From Opitutaceae bacterium (GTDB taxonomy: Bacteria > Verrucomicrobiota > Verrucomicrobiia > Opitutales > Opitutaceae), in the NCBI GenBank assembly GCA_947474995.1, contig CANJNJ010000035.1, positions 1-39,389 of the forward strand: a DNA stretch of 39,389 nt, read 5' to 3'. How positions within the stretch are numbered: position 1 is the stretch's first letter; every line of letters begins with the position of its first letter. The position numbers were made by a program, and so were the translations under genes. The notes beneath the pieces were generated by a model that was given only the letters and a program-made list of their open reading frames with translations, was not told where the DNA came from and ran no database searches. This document shows, piece by piece, positions 6,881-15,272 of this stretch.

Positions 6881-7982
6881 AAACCGGCTCCTGCTGGTGG
6901 GCGACATCAAGCAGCACGCATCGATCGAAGCCGGTGACGCCGTCCGGTGCCTGCAGGAATTCGCACGCGTGCCGGTCTTTCACCTGACCGAAATCCGGCG
7001 CCAGGTGGACCCGGGCTACCGACAGGCGGTGGCGTGGCTCGCACGCGGCGACGCCTTCGGCGCGTTCAATCAGTTCAACCGGCTCGGTGCCGTTCGCGAA
7101 GTGTCCGAAGGCGCCGGTCTCTGGCAGGAAGCAGCCGCGGATTATGTGCGGACGGTCCAGGCCGGAAAATCCTGTCTGGCGATTTCGCCGGTGCGGGCGG
7201 AGATCCGCGAGTTCACTTCGGCCGTCCGCGCACAGTTGCGACTCGCGGGGGTACTCACGGGCAACGAGCACGCAGTCGCGACGGTCGAATCCCTCAAGTG
7301 GACGCAGGAGGAGCGCCGCCGGATACAAAATTACAGGCCGGGCGATGTGCTCACGTTTCACCACGCGTGGGGCAGCCTCCGCAAGTTCGATGCGGTTGCC
7401 GTCGTGCGCTCAGAAGAACTTCAGTTGGTCGTGCGGGAGGCGGACGGACGCGAACGGCGACTCGACCCCCGGCGGATCAGTGGATTCGAAGTCGGCACCT
7501 CGAACGAAATCTCCCTCGCAGTTGGCGACCGACTGTTGATCCGGGCTAATGTGAAGCCGGCGAATCTGCGCAACGGCGACCTGGTTGAGGTCGCGAGCAT
7601 CGGTCGCGACGGTGAGATTGGGCTCAAGGATGGGCGTGTCCTCCCGGCATGGTTTCGCGAGTTCACCCACGGCTATGCGGCCACCTCGCACGCTTCGCAG
7701 GGAAAGACGGTGGATCGCGGTATCTTGCTGATGGCTGAAGCCGGTATCGCGGCCGGCAACCTGAAGCAGGCCTACGTCTCAAATTCCCGCTTCCGCGAAA
7801 GCCAGATGATCTACACCTCGGACCGCGAAGCCGCGCGCGACGCGTTGATGCGCCTCGCCGACCGGAAGCTCGCCCTCGAAATGGTTGGCCCGGACCAATC
7901 CGGAACCCCGTCGCCCCGAAAGTCGTGGCGTGCGCGTTGGGCTCCGCGCCTCGTCCCCTCAGTCCGCGCCAAAGCCGCATGA
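6879..7982 (+). pseudogene. MobF/TraA-type conjugative relaxase, C-terminal helicase remnant
   Basis: The reading frame matches the C-terminal part of a MobF relaxase-helicase (TraI/TrwC/TraA type, superfamily 1). Homology starts near NRLLLVGDIKQHASIEAGDA (helicase motif III, GDxxQ), continues with FHLTEIRRQ (motif IV region), HGYAATSHASQGKTVDRGIL (motif V) and AYVSNSRFRESQMIYTSD (motif VI). The relaxase domain with its catalytic tyrosine and the Walker A/B half of the helicase are missing; full-length proteins are about 900-1,500 residues. The stop overlaps the next ATG (ATGA at 7979), so the original operon order is preserved. Not functional as a relaxase. Confidence 0.82.
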
Positions 7983-8332
7983 GCATCGAAATCTACCCCG
8001 GAGGAATGCCGCTGGCGCGTCCCGTGCCCCCGAACTGGGGAGAAATCTCGCCCGAGGGCAAGACGGCGACCGTCGTGCGTTTCGTCCTCGTGAACCGTTG
8101 GGTGTCTTTTCCGATTGATCAGTTCGAGCGGTGGGAGCACGCCGTGGGCGAACCGGAGTTGCTCACCATCAAAACGGGCAAGGAGGAAATCGTCATCGAG
8201 GGCCGCGAGTTGTCCGAGATCCGCGCCGCGCTCGATATGGGCCGGCTGTGCGAACTGCGGGTGAACTTTCCGCGCCCCACAGGCGCGCGGCCCGGCCCGC
8301 AGGTGCGCCGAATCACGATTGAAACGGCATGA
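7979..8332 (+). CDS. Conserved-looking hypothetical protein of the conjugative element
   Basis: I do not recognise this 117-residue protein. It is soluble, begins MSIEIYPGGMPLARPVPPNW, has a probable beta-sheet centre (TVVRFVLVNRWVSFPIDQFE, PELLTIKTGKEEIVIEGREL) and no cysteine except one near residue 93. The ATG overlaps the relaxase-remnant stop (ATGA), which supports translational coupling and this start over the in-frame ATG at 7925. Codon use matches the surrounding genes. Its neighbours suggest a conjugative-element accessory gene. Confidence 0.6.
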   Translation: MSIEIYPGGMPLARPVPPNWGEISPEGKTATVVRFVLVNRWVSFPIDQFERWEHAVGEPELLTIKTGKEEIVIEGRELSEIRAALDMGRLCELRVNFPRPTGARPGPQVRRITIETA

Positions 8333-8335
8333 GGC

Positions 8336-8776
8336 ATGGCGCTAAAATCCCGCAACGACAACCAGCTCGATCTCTTCGCGCACTTTCAAAATGAGCGGAC
8401 TCCTGGCGTACAGACTAATGGCGGAACGGCACTGGCGGGAACACCGTCCGAAGATGGTGCTCGAACTGGAAGCGGAGAACCGGCTGCTGCCGGCTCTGCT
8501 GGAGGCCCAGGAGCGGACCGCGACAGAAATGGATCCGTTGATCCGGGAGTTCCGCCAGCAGGGCCTGACGCCACAGCTGGCCCACGATCAGGCGTGGGAG
8601 CTGGTGCGGGAGAAATAAATCCTGCATTCACCGGAGACACCGGAGTAGAGCCTCCACGCAACCCCAACTACTACCAGATCACCAGCGCCGACCGGCTCGG
8701 CGAAGGTTCGCTCCGGCAGAAGCAGCACTATCCCATCGCGCGCCTGGCGGAAGGAGTCGGGGACAAGAAACAATGA
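8336..8776 (+). pseudogene. Conjugative-element DNA helicase/methylase, N-terminal remnant
   Basis: A 146-residue frame starting MALKSRNDNQLDLFAHFQ, then about 85 residues of Gly/Pro/Ala/Thr/Asp-rich linker, then NPNYYQITSADRLGEGSLRQ. The last stretch resembles the N-terminus of the very large (1,500+ residue) SNF2/methylase-type helicases of plasmids and integrative elements (pattern YxITxxDRxGxGSLxQK). After RQK homology ceases and the frame ends within 17 residues; the ending may be the original C-terminus joined by an in-frame deletion. The linker section fully overlaps another plausible gene (8391-8618) in a different frame. Confidence 0.6.
8391..8618 (+). CDS. Small conserved-type protein nested in another frame
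   Basis: A 75-residue protein starting MSGLLAYRLMAERHWREHRP and ending GLTPQLAHDQAWELVREK. It is charged, helical and has normal amino-acid balance, unlike the low-complexity product of the overlapping frame. The layout (Y/AERHWREHRPKM near the start, LLEAQERT in the middle, QGLTPQxAxxxAWELVREK at the end) resembles small conserved proteins I associate with conjugative elements of Gram-negative bacteria; no function is known. It lies wholly within 8336-8776 in a +1-shifted frame. Either both are genes, or the flanking homology of the larger frame is what remains around this one. Confidence 0.6.
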   Translation: MSGLLAYRLMAERHWREHRPKMVLELEAENRLLPALLEAQERTATEMDPLIREFRQQGLTPQLAHDQAWELVREK

Positions 8777-9102
8777 AGACGTTCGTAGCCATCTACGTGA
8801 AGGAGGGCCTCAGCCATAAAGTGTGGTTCGAGGCTGACTCCCTTGATGTTGCGCGTGGTCTTTCGGCCGGGTGGGGCGTTGGGCTTCTCGGCGAATCGGA
8901 GCAGCCAGATTACAAGCCTGAACCGCTACCGGAGGCCTATAACGAAAAATCCGCCCGGCAGATGTTGGGCGGAATTTCGTTGGCGACACTGTATCGGTGG
9001 GTCGCGACCGGAAAGCTCTACCGGGTGCCCGACACCCGGCGGCTGCTCGTCACACGACTTTCGATTGAGCGGCAGACTCGATCGGCGGGCCGCCGGGATT
9101 GA
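8773..9102 (+). CDS. Excisionase-like HTH protein
   Basis: The 109-residue product has a C-terminal MerR/excisionase-type winged HTH (HTH_17 style) at about residues 56-100: NEKSARQMLGGISLATLYRW, VATGKLYRVPDTRRLLV, in which the LYRWVATGKLYRV helix is typical. The N-terminal half (MKTFVAIYVKEGLSHKVWFE) looks like a separate small alpha/beta unit. The ATG overlaps the preceding stop (ATGA at 8773). The gene converges on the integrase and overlaps its 3' end by 53 bases. Position beside int suggests a recombination directionality factor (Xis) or regulator; that role is inferred. Confidence 0.7.
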   Translation: MKTFVAIYVKEGLSHKVWFEADSLDVARGLSAGWGVGLLGESEQPDYKPEPLPEAYNEKSARQMLGGISLATLYRWVATGKLYRVPDTRRLLVTRLSIERQTRSAGRRD

Positions 9103-10348
9103 AGGAGACCACGTTCGTCGTGTTGTCGGCAAAGTCGACCAGCGCGGCCTGTGCGAACGAATGATCTTGGCGCAAGTGACCGTAGGTCTTCAGCGCGAGA
9201 CGCCCGCCGTCACCATGGCCAAGCCAGCGCGACACCGTCGGGATGTCCACGCCCTTCTCAATACAGATGGTCGCGAAGTAGTGTCGCATGTGGTGCTGCG
9301 TGAGCCGCTTCACCTTGAGCTGCGCACAAGCCCGCCACAGTGCCTTCAAACACGACTGCGCCTTCAGCAATTTCTCTTCCGGATTACGGCCCGCGACAAG
9401 CGGGTCGATCAGCCGCCGCAGGGGCGGGATGACCGGGATAGTACGCTCCGACGACACCGATTTGTACCCGGGAATGTAAAGCGTACCGCACTTCCCGCCG
9501 ATACCCGGCTTGTAGAACTTCACCTTGACGAGGTTCGCTTCCTCGTGACGCGCGCCCGAAAACGCGAGGAACTCCGCGAAATCGGCGTTCGCATTCGCGA
9601 AGTCCTGCTGCTTCTTCAGCCAGCCTGGAGCGTCCAGAGTCGCTTTGATTGTGCGCAACTGGACGAAGATGCGGTCCATGACGGCGCGGTCCGGCAGTTC
9701 CGGAATTTTCGTCTGGGTGGGAAGGTTCAGTTTTTGCCGAAGCACGCCGCCGGCCGAGAACGGATTTTCAATCATCACCCGCTTCTCAATCGCGATGTCG
9801 ACGAGTCGGCGCAGGCAGAAAAGCGTGTCGTTCACGACCGAGTTGCAGTAGCCCTTGGTGGCCCTATTAGCGATGCTGGGTTTCCCGTGCATGACCTTCG
9901 CGCTTTTCGCTAGCTGCTCACGCAGTTCGAAGATGACGTCGAGGCTCACGGCCTTGACGTTGAAACTTTCGAAAGTCCCGCGCTGCCAGTTTTCACGAAG
10001 GCGCTTGAGGTGCCCCCGGTAGCCAACCCTCGAAGAGTCCGCGAGGTCGGAGGTTTCCATACGCGCTTCGAATTCCTTCGCCAATGCGCCCAACGTCCGG
10101 AATTCGGAGGTAAGTTTGCCACCCTTCGCTCGAGTTTCCTCGTTGTCGCTCTGTTCCTTCCGGTGCCGCAGTTTTGCAACTGTCAGGACTTCGGTTTCGA
10201 GGCTCTTCCAAGTCCTCGTGCCGTTCAGGGAAACGCGAGTCACGTAGACGCCGCGCGAATGGCGGAAGTAGAGGTTCTCAACTCCGTGAACCTTCTCGAA
10301 GTCGCCTTTCTTATCAGCCTTTTCCGATAGAGATGCGTTTTTGCTCAT
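9050..10348 (-). CDS. Tyrosine recombinase (phage/element integrase)
   Basis: A full-length 432-residue tyrosine recombinase. The N-terminal part includes an arm-binding-like region (NLYFRHSRGVYVTRVSLNG) and a SAM-like core-binding domain around residues 85-190 (LGALAKEFEARME onward). The catalytic domain shows SGARHEEA (first Arg, about residue 262), HHMRHYFATICIEKGVDIPT (H-x-x-R, about 350), WLGHGDG, and KTYGHLRQ with the nucleophilic Tyr near 388. All catalytic residues are present, so it should be active. It lies at the right edge of the island with its promoter facing the junction, the usual arrangement for integrases; paired 9-bp direct repeats lie just upstream. Confidence 0.93.
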   Translation of the reverse strand: MSKNASLSEKADKKGDFEKVHGVENLYFRHSRGVYVTRVSLNGTRTWKSLETEVLTVAKLRHRKEQSDNEETRAKGGKLTSEFRTLGALAKEFEARMETSDLADSSRVGYRGHLKRLRENWQRGTFESFNVKAVSLDVIFELREQLAKSAKVMHGKPSIANRATKGYCNSVVNDTLFCLRRLVDIAIEKRVMIENPFSAGGVLRQKLNLPTQTKIPELPDRAVMDRIFVQLRTIKATLDAPGWLKKQQDFANANADFAEFLAFSGARHEEANLVKVKFYKPGIGGKCGTLYIPGYKSVSSERTIPVIPPLRRLIDPLVAGRNPEEKLLKAQSCLKALWRACAQLKVKRLTQHHMRHYFATICIEKGVDIPTVSRWLGHGDGGRLALKTYGHLRQDHSFAQAALVDFADNTTNVVSFNPGGPPIESAAQSKVV

Positions 10349-10357
10349 GGGGTGCGG

Positions 10358-10379
10358 TGGTATCCATACATGGTATCCA
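10358..10379. repeat. 9-bp direct repeats upstream of the integrase
   Basis: TGGTATCCA occurs at 10358-10366 and again at 10371-10379 (13-base period), between the integrase start and the island edge. Short direct repeats here could be integrase arm-type sites, a regulator site or the attachment core. No matching copy was found at the left junction. Confidence 0.45.
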
Positions 10380-10411
10380 CGCTAGACCTCCCCTTGCAAG
10401 TGGAAATCTAC

Positions 10412-10876
10412 TTACGGATTTTTGTCCTCCGGCGCCTTGGTGCATTGAGGTGAAGCTCCAGAGGGCAAATTAGGAATTTCGTCCGTTCCTGCGCGCGGAA
10501 GTGTTCCCGTAAGTTCTTGCCTCCAGTGAGCCACATCGCCCCCAGGGCAATAAACATAGATCATGTGCATGGGCACATCACCCGTGTTGGTGAGTTGATG
10601 AAAAAGGGTCGGGGGCATGAAAACCGCCTGACCGGCCTTGATCGGGCTACGCTCGGTGCCCACGCAAATCTCCCCTTCACCCTGAACGATGAAGTAAACC
10701 TCTTCCTGCTCCTGGTTGTGCCACGGCACCTGGCCGCCGCGCGGCTCGAGGATCGAATAGCCCATGGAAAAGCCCTTGGCGGGAATCGGCTGCCCGAGTT
10801 GCCCGACGAGGCCGCGGCCCCAACGACGGGCGGGAAAAGTGCCACCAGGAATGTTGGCGAGATCGGCGATGATCAT
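10412..10876 (-). CDS. Cupin-domain protein
   Basis: A 154-residue single-domain cupin. Motif 1 is seen in VPWHNQEQEEVYFIVQGEGE (H, the two spaced Glu residues and G) and motif 2 in PPTLFHQLTNTGD (P and H), giving the usual His/Glu metal site of a small beta-barrel. The N-terminus MIIADLANIPGG and the long polar C-terminus (from HWRQELTGTLPRAG on) suggest a sugar- or small-molecule-binding cupin; no substrate can be assigned. The gene is the first backbone gene right of the island, and its stop codon lies 63 bases from the integrase start. The C-terminal tail seems complete, so the island did not clearly cut it. Confidence 0.8.
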   Translation of the reverse strand: MIIADLANIPGGTFPARRWGRGLVGQLGQPIPAKGFSMGYSILEPRGGQVPWHNQEQEEVYFIVQGEGEICVGTERSPIKAGQAVFMPPTLFHQLTNTGDVPMHMIYVYCPGGDVAHWRQELTGTLPRAGTDEIPNLPSGASPQCTKAPEDKNP

Positions 10877-10941
10877 ATTTTTATTTAGTTAACCGTTATT
10901 CGGAATTTCTGTTTGTCCGTGGTCCGTAGCCCTCAAGAAGC

Positions 10942-12993
10942 TTACCCCGCAAGCCCCGCCCGAACCAGCAGCGCATTCGGATCCGGATCGCGCCCCATGA
11001 AGGCGCGGAACAGCTCCGCCGGCTCGGCCGAGTTCCCCCGACTCAGGATCTTGTCCACGAATTCCGCTCCCACCGTGGCATTGAAAATTCCCTCGCGCTT
11101 GAAGCGCGTGAACGCGTCGGCCTCGAGCACCTCCGCCCATTTGTAGGAATAGTAGCCAGCCGCGTAGCCAACCGGGTCGGCGAAGATATGCGTGAAGCGC
11201 TTCACGATGGCCGGCGCCGGCGGTTCCGTCGGGATCAGGCAATCGGCGATGGCCGCCCGCACCTTGGGTTCGAGATCCGTCTCGCCGGAAAATTCGGCGG
11301 AGCGCATGTGCAGCAGCAGATCCATCTTGCCGAAGGCCACCTGCCGCATCGTCGCACACGCGGAGCGGAAATTTTTCGCCGCGATCATCTTGGCAAAAAT
11401 GTCGTCGGGAATCCGCGCTCCCGTTTCGTGATGCCGCGCAAACAAATCGAGGCTCTCGCGCTCCCAGCACCAGTTTTCCATGATTTGCGACGGCAGTTCG
11501 ACGAAGTCCCACGCGACGTTGGTGCCGTTGAGCGGCTTGATTTCGACCTCGCCCAGCAGGTGATGGAGCAAATGGCCGAATTCGTGGAAGATGGTCTCCA
11601 CCTCGCGATGAGTCAGCAGCGCGGGCCTCCCGTCGGCCGGCGGCGTCATGTTGCCGCAAATCAACCCGAGATGCGGCGCGCGGCGGCCATCCGCGGTCGG
11701 CCCGCCCGTGATCAGAAAATTCATCCACGCGCCGCCGCGCTTCGACTCGCGCGGATGCCAGTCCGAATAAAACGAACCGACCTTAGTCTGACGGCGATCG
11801 AAGAGATCGTAAAATTTCACCTCGGGGTGCCAGGTTTCCACTTCGCCGGCCGGATGCTCCACAACCCGCAACCCGAACACGCGGCCCACCAGCTCGAACA
11901 GGCCGGCGATCACGCGCGTCATCGGGAAATACGGTCGCAGGATTTCCGCATCGAACGCATAGCGTTCCTGTCGCAGTTTCTCCGCCCAAAAAGCCACTTC
12001 CCATGGGGCCAGCGGTCCGACCGCTCCACCGGTTTTTCGGGCTTTGCATTCCTCGAGCTCGCGGCACTCGCGGGCGAAGGCCCCCGCCGCCCGGCGCTGG
12101 AAATCCTCGACGAACGCGAGGGCGTTTTTCCCGCTCTTGGCCATCCGCCGCTCGAGCACGAGATCGGCAAAATGCGGCCGGCCGAGCAACGCAGCCTTCT
12201 CCTCGCGCAACCGCAGAATCTGCCCCATCAGCGCGGTATTGTCGTGGGGCGCCTTGCCCCCCAGCGCCGCGCCGGCAGTCCACATCTCACGCCGTAATTC
12301 CCCCTCATTCAGATACGTCATGAACGGTTCTTGCGACGGCATGTGCAGCGTGAAATGCCATCCCGCGACACCTTTCGCCTCGGCGCTGCGCCGCGCGGCC
12401 GCGACCGCATGGGGAGGCAGACCGGCCAGCCGGCGCTCGTCGGCGACAACCAGTTCCCACGCATTGGTCGCATCGAGCACGTTTTCCGAATATTTTTGCG
12501 TCAGCTGGGCGAGCTCGGTCTGCAACGCCTCCAGCCGGGCGCGCTTGTCCGCGGGGAGATCGGCGCCGGCCTCCCGAAAATCCTTGAGGGTTTCGTCCAG
12601 CAACCGGCGATGAATGCCCGTGACCTTCGCCGCGGCCGGCGACGCCGAGACCGCCTTGACCTGCTGCCAAAGCGCCGGATTGAGGTGAATACCCGCGAAG
12701 AAGGCCGAAACTTTCGGCAACATGGCATTGTGCGCCTCCCGCAAGGCCGGCGAGTCGGCGACCGACTGCAGGTGCGTGACTTTTCCCCAAGTGACCGTCA
12801 GTTCCTCGGTGGCCTGAACCAGGCCCAGGATGGTATTCTCGTAGTTGGCCGCCTGGGGATTGCGCGACGCGATGGCGTCGATCGCGCCCTGCGCCCGGCC
12901 CAAAGCCTCGGTAATCGCCGGGCCGACGAACTCGGGCGTGAGCCGGGACCAACGAATCTGAAATTCCGAATCGAGAAACGGATTGGCAGGCAT
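10942..12993 (-). CDS. prlC: M3-family oligopeptidase (oligopeptidase A type)
   Basis: A 683-residue cytoplasmic zinc metallopeptidase of family M3. The HExxH zinc motif is in ETIFHEFGHLLHHLLGEVE near residue 470, with the downstream Glu ligand in WDFVELPSQIMENW. Flanking family signatures include FYSDWHPRESKRGGAWMNF and the C-terminal GYAAGYYSYKWAEVLEADAF. Length is normal for oligopeptidase A, which degrades short peptides, including cleaved signal peptides. The frame is open to a TTG at 13035, but the ATG at 12993 gives the family-like start MPANPFLDSEFQIRW, so that is used. It lies about 45 bases after the TonB receptor gene on the same strand. Confidence 0.92.
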   Translation of the reverse strand: MPANPFLDSEFQIRWSRLTPEFVGPAITEALGRAQGAIDAIASRNPQAANYENTILGLVQATEELTVTWGKVTHLQSVADSPALREAHNAMLPKVSAFFAGIHLNPALWQQVKAVSASPAAAKVTGIHRRLLDETLKDFREAGADLPADKRARLEALQTELAQLTQKYSENVLDATNAWELVVADERRLAGLPPHAVAAARRSAEAKGVAGWHFTLHMPSQEPFMTYLNEGELRREMWTAGAALGGKAPHDNTALMGQILRLREEKAALLGRPHFADLVLERRMAKSGKNALAFVEDFQRRAAGAFARECRELEECKARKTGGAVGPLAPWEVAFWAEKLRQERYAFDAEILRPYFPMTRVIAGLFELVGRVFGLRVVEHPAGEVETWHPEVKFYDLFDRRQTKVGSFYSDWHPRESKRGGAWMNFLITGGPTADGRRAPHLGLICGNMTPPADGRPALLTHREVETIFHEFGHLLHHLLGEVEIKPLNGTNVAWDFVELPSQIMENWCWERESLDLFARHHETGARIPDDIFAKMIAAKNFRSACATMRQVAFGKMDLLLHMRSAEFSGETDLEPKVRAAIADCLIPTEPPAPAIVKRFTHIFADPVGYAAGYYSYKWAEVLEADAFTRFKREGIFNATVGAEFVDKILSRGNSAEPAELFRAFMGRDPDPNALLVRAGLAG

Positions 12994-13038
12994 CCGCGCA
13001 AAAACCGCCCTCGGCCCGCCAATGTCAAACCGCAAACC

Positions 13039-14868
13039 TCACCACGTCCGGGCCACACCCAGCGAAATTTGTCGCGGCGTGGCCGGAACCGCCGGAATTT
13101 CCTGAAAACCGCTGTTCCAAAGATTGTCGGCCTGCAGCGTGATCACACTGCCGCGCCAAGCGATGGGCCGATAGGCGAGCCCGAGTGAACTGATCATCGC
13201 CTGATCACCGCCGGCCACGCGCAGCAAATTTCCGGCTTGGATGCGCGCCACGTTATCCAGGCGCAGTTCGAAACCGCCCCCCAGGCGCACGGTGGCCGCG
13301 GCCGTCAGCCGTTGCCGGGCATAGTTGAGAGCGTAGAAACTGGCGTCGACGACGGCGCCGCGATAATCGGCGCTTTTCGACAACGCCGTGTAACCCAAGA
13401 CCACCTCACAGGCGCTCCAAGAATGTCGGACGACCGCCTCGAGGCCGACGACGTCGATGTCGACCGGATTGGCGGTTCGCGCCGTCACCCCACGCCGAAA
13501 GGTCCAATCCACGAGCCCATCATCGCGTCGCCAAAACGCCGCCGCCTGGGTTGTCCAGCCCGCAATCGCACCGCTGGCGCCAAACTCCAGATTATGGCTG
13601 GCCTCACGCCCCAAGCCCGGGTTCCCACGAAAGAGACCGGCGACCGGGTTGGAATTGAGGGCGGTGTACGTGGGAACCTGCGTGGTCCGCGTAAAACTGG
13701 CATATAGTCGGCGCCAGGGTGAGTTCGGGAATTCCCGGGCGATTTCCACCACGGGTGAAAGCGATCCTCCATCATGGTTCGTGCGATCGTAGCCCACGCC
13801 GGCCTTCACGCTCACCTGACTTCCGTCACTGGCCTTCCATGATTTCTCTGGAATGAGCGCCACCCTTACGAGCGAGCGCGTGCGGTAGCGTCCGAACGTC
13901 AACGAAGTCGACTCGAGTTCGTCCGCGAGAATTTCGGCGCGAAAATTAAGGAGCATGTCGCCCGCAGCCGTCCTCCCGCTCACCGCACCACCGTCCACCC
14001 ATGTCGTATGCTGAAAGGGATGCACGGGCCCCACCGGGGCAAAGCGATTGAAGGCGTAGTCATCCTTGTTGCGCCGATGATAAACCCCCGCTTCCAAGAA
14101 ATCCCCGCCGCCGAAATCCGCGCGGTGATTGAGCGCGAACAGCACCGTTTGCAGATCCTCCGTCTCATTGGAATTGAACGGGGTGTACATGTTCGGCCAG
14201 CCAAAGAATTTCGCCTGATAACCCGCAAACGCGTCGGTCTGCGACGAAGGGCCCTTGAGTTGCAGCCGGAAATTCGCGCGATTGAAGCGATGCTCTCCAA
14301 ACGCAATCGGCCCGTTCGACTGGGAGTGCGCCACCGCAACGTCCGCCGCCAGGCGACTGCTCCCGAGACGCGCGTCGCTCACATGCCCTTGGTAAATCTC
14401 TTCGGCACTAAAATGGTTCTGCCCCATCGCGACTGACGCCGCCCCAGCAGTCTGGACGGGACGCCAGCCGAACGCGACCGCACCGGAGGTGGCATTGGTT
14501 GCCCCAACGAACAAGTCGGCGCCCGTGACCACCGCCGGCGCCCCCAGCATGGCAGGCGCAACCGGAATTTCGGCTAGATAGTGCCCGGTCTGGGGATCCA
14601 GCAGCGTAATCGCACCGAGTTGGAAGCCGCTGTTCTCAAAAATTCCGCCGCGCAGGGTTAGGTCCGCCTGACCCTCGGCCAGATTACGCGACTGCAAGTC
14701 CACCAATGGTTCGAACCGCAAAGCCGATACCGGCATGACGAACGAAGCCGCCGGCTCCTGATTAGCCACGCGGGAAGAATAGACGGTGACCTCGGGCAGG
14801 TTAACGGCGTTTTGCGCGCGCAACCACCAGGGGCTTGTCAGGCCAAGAATCCAAAGTGCGACCTTCAT
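13039..14868 (-). CDS. TonB-dependent outer-membrane receptor
   Basis: A 609-residue TonB-dependent receptor of the BtuB-like size class. It has a signal peptide (MKVALWILGLTSPWWLRAQN), a short plug (LPEVTVYSSRV, then LRGGIFENSGFQLGAITLLD, about 25-135) and a beta-barrel of alternating aromatic strands ending in an aromatic residue (LGVARTW), as the barrel-assembly machinery requires. The plug is shorter and its TonB box (EVTVYSS) simple. The transported ligand cannot be deduced; the preceding 500 bases hold repeats rather than a recognisable riboswitch. Downstream lies the M3 peptidase, possibly co-transcribed. Confidence 0.88.
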   Translation of the reverse strand: MKVALWILGLTSPWWLRAQNAVNLPEVTVYSSRVANQEPAASFVMPVSALRFEPLVDLQSRNLAEGQADLTLRGGIFENSGFQLGAITLLDPQTGHYLAEIPVAPAMLGAPAVVTGADLFVGATNATSGAVAFGWRPVQTAGAASVAMGQNHFSAEEIYQGHVSDARLGSSRLAADVAVAHSQSNGPIAFGEHRFNRANFRLQLKGPSSQTDAFAGYQAKFFGWPNMYTPFNSNETEDLQTVLFALNHRADFGGGDFLEAGVYHRRNKDDYAFNRFAPVGPVHPFQHTTWVDGGAVSGRTAAGDMLLNFRAEILADELESTSLTFGRYRTRSLVRVALIPEKSWKASDGSQVSVKAGVGYDRTNHDGGSLSPVVEIAREFPNSPWRRLYASFTRTTQVPTYTALNSNPVAGLFRGNPGLGREASHNLEFGASGAIAGWTTQAAAFWRRDDGLVDWTFRRGVTARTANPVDIDVVGLEAVVRHSWSACEVVLGYTALSKSADYRGAVVDASFYALNYARQRLTAAATVRLGGGFELRLDNVARIQAGNLLRVAGGDQAMISSLGLAYRPIAWRGSVITLQADNLWNSGFQEIPAVPATPRQISLGVARTW

Positions 14869-15064
14869 CGAGGTGAACCGCTACCACGCACCAAGCCAAA
14901 AACAAGCTCCTGTTATAAAAATCGCAGACGGCACTTAACAAGGCTGCGACCGTGAGACGGTCGCTGAGCGCTTCCGCCGCAAACCCAAATCCAAGACTGC
15001 CCCGCCAGCGCGGTTCCAGCGGCCCGCATGAACTTCAACTGCTCTAAAAACGTCAGTCCGGCTA
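14869..15064. other. Leader region of the TonB receptor gene
   Basis: No gene is seen in this gap. A perfect 7-bp hairpin, GCGACCG-TGAGA-CGGTCGC, lies at 14946-14964. A stretch at 14988-15012 superficially resembles part of a cobalamin riboswitch, but on the wrong strand for the receptor (see rejected items). Confidence 0.4.
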
Positions 15065-15131
15065 GGAGACTCGGCGCCCTCACCACGTAGAATGGGATAA
15101 AAAATCGCGACGAGGACGTCGCGGCTCCAGT
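15065..15131 (-). repeat. Long palindromic repeat, family A, copy 1 (with terminator-like hairpin)
   Basis: On the minus strand this reads GGAGCCGCGACGTCCTCGTC, then GCGATTTTTT, and then a right arm ending CGCCGAGTCTCC. CGCGACG-TCCT-CGTCGCG is a perfect 7-bp hairpin followed by six Ts, so it can terminate transcription from the ferredoxin gene (minus strand). Copies of the same element lie at 19404-19466 and 33216-33279 on the plus strand. Confidence 0.75.
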
Positions 15132-15166
15132 GAGCGCCGGCGAAAGCCCCTGACCGCCTCTCGCCC

Positions 15167-15272
15167 GGACTTTTTACACGCCTCTCTCATGCGCAGCCAC
15201 GCGCGTTCCAAAATCTTAGCCGTGGTCTCAGCCGCCTTGAGCATCCGGGCTATTGCAAAATCGCGGCGGTTT
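15167..15272 (-). repeat. Conserved extragenic repeat E, copy 1
   Basis: About 95 bases on the minus strand are roughly three-quarters identical to 24838-24935. Shared blocks include CAATAGCC, AGGCGGCTGAGA, ATTTTGG, ACGCGCG, GGCTG and a closing TRTAAAA tract. Each copy lies on the minus strand beyond the stop of a minus-strand gene and is followed by a T-run hairpin. Its nature is unknown. Confidence 0.7.

Larger units (their letters stand above)
3868..10411. mobile_element. Decayed integrative element / genomic island with int, xis and hipBA
   Basis: The block starts where the quinoprotein gene is cut and ends before the cupin stop codon at 10412. It carries a tyrosine recombinase at its right end reading inward, an excisionase-like HTH gene convergent with it, conjugation-type remnants (MobF relaxase/helicase, RadC/JAB, helicase N-terminus) and a HipBA module. 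None of the inverted-repeat families of the flanking backbone occurs inside it. Exact ends are not proven: I found no convincing direct repeat between the two edges, and no tRNA lies at either edge. The left limit is set only by loss of homology in the truncated gene. Confidence 0.6.

Noticed and set aside
11188-13188. Plus-strand frames opposite the M3 peptidase and TonB receptor
   Set aside because: Arg-rich antisense products; the minus strand carries HExxH and barrel features.
14941-15090. Cobalamin riboswitch upstream of the TonB-dependent receptor
   Set aside because: AAATCC-AAGACTGCCCCGCC at 14987-15006 and GCTAGGAGACTCGGC at 15061-15075 resemble B12 riboswitch parts, but they are on the plus strand, opposite to the receptor. 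No plus-strand gene follows, GGGAAG is missing, and the second part belongs to repeat family A (shared with 19404 and 33216). A covariance search with RF00174 would settle it.
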